Positions 60,952-64,000 of a DNA stretch of 64,000 bases are shown in pieces; position 1 is the stretch's first letter, and every line of letters starts with the position of its first letter. The position numbers were made by a program, and so were the translations under genes. The notes under the pieces are model-generated. The model did no database searches. It saw nothing but the letters and a program-made list of their open reading frames with translations, and was not told the DNA's origin. The DNA is from Stomorhina lunata (Eukaryota; Arthropoda; Insecta; Diptera; Rhiniidae): NCBI GenBank assembly GCA_933228675.1, contig OW121740.1, positions 129,167,299-129,231,298 on the forward strand, read 5' to 3'.

Positions 60952-61749
60952 ATAGTGCCAAACGTTTGAAATATGATGATTTTACATTTGATATCAAACG
61001 TTTTTTTTTTTAACTTTTTTCAAACCTGAACAGATGTTTGAGATTCACATTTATTTTAAAATGAAGGTTCATTTGAGAATAAACGTCTGAAAAATTATAG
61101 TGTCTCAAATTGAGAATGAAGGTTATTCTCAAATCATTATCAAACCTTAAGATGATTTGAGAATAATTTGAAAAATTGTGTTATATAAATTTGATATCAA
61201 ACCATATTTAAAGTTTTTTCAAACTTAAAAAAAAAATAATGTTTAAGATATTTTAATGGAATGGCAGTGCGTTTCATCGTTACATCGTAATTTCTGCAGA
61301 TTTTTTAAAATTGATCCATATTTGAAATTATGGAACAATGGCTAGTCTTAATTGTGTTGTTACTAAATTTCATCCAATTATTTACTAAATTTCATCCAAT
61401 TATTTTGATTAAAAATACAATAATATTCATATACATAAGTGGATTTTCAATGTTTCTTAATTTTTTTTTACCTGCATCAAAAACAAAATAAACAAACTCA
61501 ACAATATCAAAAATACAACGCCATTTTATTTATGTTCCATATGAAGATGATATCCACATTTGAAAAACCTTTGAGAATGAGGTTTGATAATGATTTGAGA
61601 ATAAAGGCATTTCTCAATTTGAGAATAAAGTCCCCTTTTTATTGAGAATGCTATTATTCTCAAATCAGTATCAAACGTTTGACCTTTGACAAAAAAGATT
61701 TATTTTCAAATCAACCTCAATTTGAGAATAAACGTTTTTTCTTACTGGG
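60952..61749. mobile_element. nested TIR element with CCCAGTAAGAA ends
   Basis: CCCAGTAAGAA and the perfect inverse TTCTTACTGGG, flanked by AT on both sides. The interior is built of repeated 'aatttgagaataa' and 'tcaaacgttt' motifs in both orientations. Confidence 0.7.
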
Positions 61750-61958
61750 ATATTTGAAAGTTGTCAAATTTCAATGTTGCCTAATCGACAGTTCAACATT
61801 TTAAGAAAAAAAAAACGCTGAAATTTGTAAATTTTACTATTAATATACAACACTGTGCATTTAAGGAAAAAATATTTTTTTCCAAAATATTTTTTTAATA
61901 CAATTTGAACTAATCTCTGAAACCTATTCTTGTGGAAAATGTCTATTCTTGTGGAAAA

Positions 61959-63052
61959 TGTCTATGTCTTAGTCAATGTCTTAGTCTATGTTTTGGTCTA
62001 TGTCTTAGTCTATGTCTTAGTCTATGTCTTAGTCTATGTCTTAGTCTATGCCTTAGTCTATGTCTTAGTCTATGTCTTAGTCTATGTCTTAGTCTATGTC
62101 TTAGTCAATGTCTTAGTCTATGTCTTAGTCTATGTCTTAGTCTATGTCTTAGTCTATGTCTTAGTCTATGTCTTAGTCTATGTCTTAGTCTATGTCTTAG
62201 TCTATGTCTTAGTCTATGTCTTAGTCTATGTCTTAGTCTATGTCTTAGTCTATGTCTTAGTCTATGTCTTAGTCTATGTCTTAGTCTATGTCTTAGTCTA
62301 TGTCTTAGTCTATGTCTTAGTCTATGTCTTAGTCTATGTCTTAGTCTATGTCTTAGTCTATATCTTAGTCTATGTCTTAGTCTATGTCTTAGTCTATGTC
62401 TTAGTCTATGTCTTAGTCTATGTCTTAGTCTATGTCTTAGTCTATGTCTTAGTCTATGTCTTAGTCTATGTCTTAGTCTATGTCTTAGTCTATGTCTTAG
62501 TCTATGTCTTAGTCTATGTCTTAGTCTATGTCTTAGTCTATGTCTTAGTCTATGTCTTAGTCTATGTCTTAGTCTATGTCTTAGTCTATGTCTTAGTCTA
62601 TGTCTTAGTCTATGTCTTAGTCTATGTCTTAGTCTATGTCTTTGTCTATGTCTTAGTCTATGTCTTAGTCTATGTCTTAGTATATGTCTTAGTCTATGTC
62701 TTAGTCTATGTCTTAGCCTATGTCTTAGTCTATGTCTTAGTCTATGTCTTAGTCTATGTCTTAGTCTATGTCTTAGTCCATGTCTTAGTCTATGTCTTAG
62801 TGTATGTCTTAGTCTATGTCTTAGTCTAAATACGTCTTAGTCTAAATACGTCTTAGTCTAAATACGTCTTAGTCTACGTCTTAGTCTATGTCTTAGTCTA
62901 TGTCTTAGTCTATGTCTTAGTCTATATCTTAGTCTATATCTTAGTCTATGTTTCAGTCTATGTCTTAGTCTATGTCTTAATCTATATCTTAGCCTATGTT
63001 TTAGTCTATGTCTTAGTCTATGTCTTAATCTATGTCTTAATCTATGTCTTAA
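61959..63052 (+). repeat. 12 bp minisatellite, about 90 copies
   Basis: The unit 'tatgtcttagtc' runs almost without change from 61,959 to 62,820, then with variants ('taaatacgtcttagtc', 'tatatcttagtc') to 63,052. Because 12 is a multiple of three, two frames stay open for about 300 codons. They are not genes. Confidence 0.98.
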
Positions 63053-63265
63053 AATTGTTTTTCAATAAAATAAAGTTCCTTTTTTTAAATAATAAAGTTT
63101 TTTACGCTTTGGGACGCAATTTTATATTAAAGTGTTTACGTTATCGTTCGCATTCATTTTCGTTTGACTTGTCGTACTGAAAACTTTTAGTTGGACGCAA
63201 ATCAGCTGTTTTTCGTTGAGAATGCGAACGATTGAAAACGTTCGATATCGTGGGATAGGCTGTAA

Positions 63266-64000
63266 AGCAATCAAACAGGATCTTGAATTAAATGAAACCT
63301 TAAATACTTAGTTAAAGCATATATTGAGGATGTTATATAGAATCAAGTTATACAGGGTGGGTGATGAATATGACTTCAAAAAGAAAAAGTTATATTTGTT
63401 TTTGATTTTCAAAATAATTTGAAGCATAGTCTCTTTTACAAAATAGACAATTAATTTGAAGACATAAATATTTGTATTATTTGCCGATCGATTTTAAAAA
63501 AACATATCAATTTGAGCCTTTTAAAATTTTTAACACATTTTTACTTTATTCATGTTGTTTTCTTTTATTTTCGAACACTTATTTATTGATAAACAATTAA
63601 ACAAATTCTGTTTAATCATTTCCGGCTTCAAAAATTTTATTTACTTTAAAATAAGTTTTTGTTGGCTATTGTAGCAAATCTTTGTCATCTTGAGGTTATT
63701 TTTCGAAAAAAAAAAATATTTTTTTTATATACTCATACATATGAGGTCTAGAGGTAGAAGATGAGTTAACATATTTAGCAGATTTTTAACCATAATTCTT
63801 TTTTTTTATTACCAAAATTCATTAGCTGGCGGTGTAAAAAGATTATGATCTTTTTTTTTTTGATATTTATTAGAATACATAGTTTTAACAGCTTTAGAAG
63901 AATACTAAAAAATATATTTTTTTTGTTAATAATGATTCAGAAGTAAAGAATTTAAGTTGAATTTAAGATTTTTAAATCTAAGTATGTTTTTATACCCTTC
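63266..64000. other. AT-rich DNA; TIR element end at window edge
   Basis: No gene seen. The last bases (63,991-64,000, tatacccttc) look like the start of another element with the 5.5 kb family's TIR. Confidence 0.4.

Larger units (their letters stand above)
60811..63265. mobile_element. TIR element of about 2.45 kb with minisatellite and nested element
   Basis: Left TTACAGCCTGTCCCACGAT (60,811) and right ATCGTGGGATAGGCTGTAA (ending 63,265) are inverted with one mismatch. 'tcgaacg' follows inside both ends after a short offset. It holds the nested element at 60,952-61,749 and the 12 bp array. No transposase motif and no clear target duplication. Confidence 0.7.

Noticed and set aside
61930..62840. 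Two frames of about 300 codons with VLVY- or CLSL-type repeats
   Set aside because: They come from a 12 bp repeat whose length is a multiple of three; a third frame has regular stops. No gene context.

Overview
The window looks like nuclear DNA of a higher fly (Diptera, calyptrate-like). It is very AT-rich and full of transposon debris: Jockey-type and other non-LTR reverse transcriptase relics, mariner relics, short terminal-inverted-repeat (TIR) elements, (CTGT)n tracts and minisatellites. I found no intact host protein-coding gene. The only long, clearly protein-coding frames lie in one LTR retrotransposon.

Layout. 1-26.4 kb: AT-rich DNA with a mariner C-terminal relic (about 1.3-1.55 kb, minus), non-LTR RT tails (4.0-4.5 and 12.1 kb, minus), TIR elements (5.51-6.31 and 11.5-12.6 kb), a 130-145 bp array (14.1-15.4 kb), a dispersed repeat (15.5-17.0 kb), a possible non-coding host exon (17.64-18.50 kb), a 31 bp satellite of about 57 copies (18.6-20.4 kb), and more dispersed-repeat copies with tetranucleotide tracts. 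26,458-47,897: a giant foldback-type element. Its two inverted arms are arrays of a 169 bp unit, and it is bounded by a 9 bp target duplication inside a dispersed repeat whose uninterrupted counterpart lies near 15.9-16.0 kb. 32,285-43,013: a 10.7 kb Ty3/gypsy-type LTR retrotransposon nested in the left arm, with apparently identical 443 bp LTRs and a 4 bp target duplication. 50.4-52.8 kb: a decayed Jockey-type LINE split by a small TIR element. 53.35-53.85 kb: a mariner transposase relic. 57.2-60.35 kb: more copies of the 5.5 kb TIR element, one split by another repeat. 60.8-63.3 kb: a TIR element holding a nested TIR element and a 12 bp minisatellite of about 90 units.

The most interesting object is the LTR retrotransposon. 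It encodes a Gag with five CCHC knuckles and, in the -1 frame, protease-RT-RNase H-integrase fused without a stop to a complete ubiquitin-specific protease (USP2-like) catalytic domain, in the place where insect gypsy-type elements may carry env. A slippery heptamer G GGA AAT, a 9-nt spacer and a perfect 8 bp hairpin containing the gag stop codon sit in the gag/pol overlap. The 2 kb after the USP frame has A-tracts, one of 52 A, and an antisense tRNA-Sec-like fragment ending in encoded CCA. A 273 bp in-frame tandem duplication joins the integrase tail to the USP. Together these suggest a young element that captured a host deubiquitinase mRNA.
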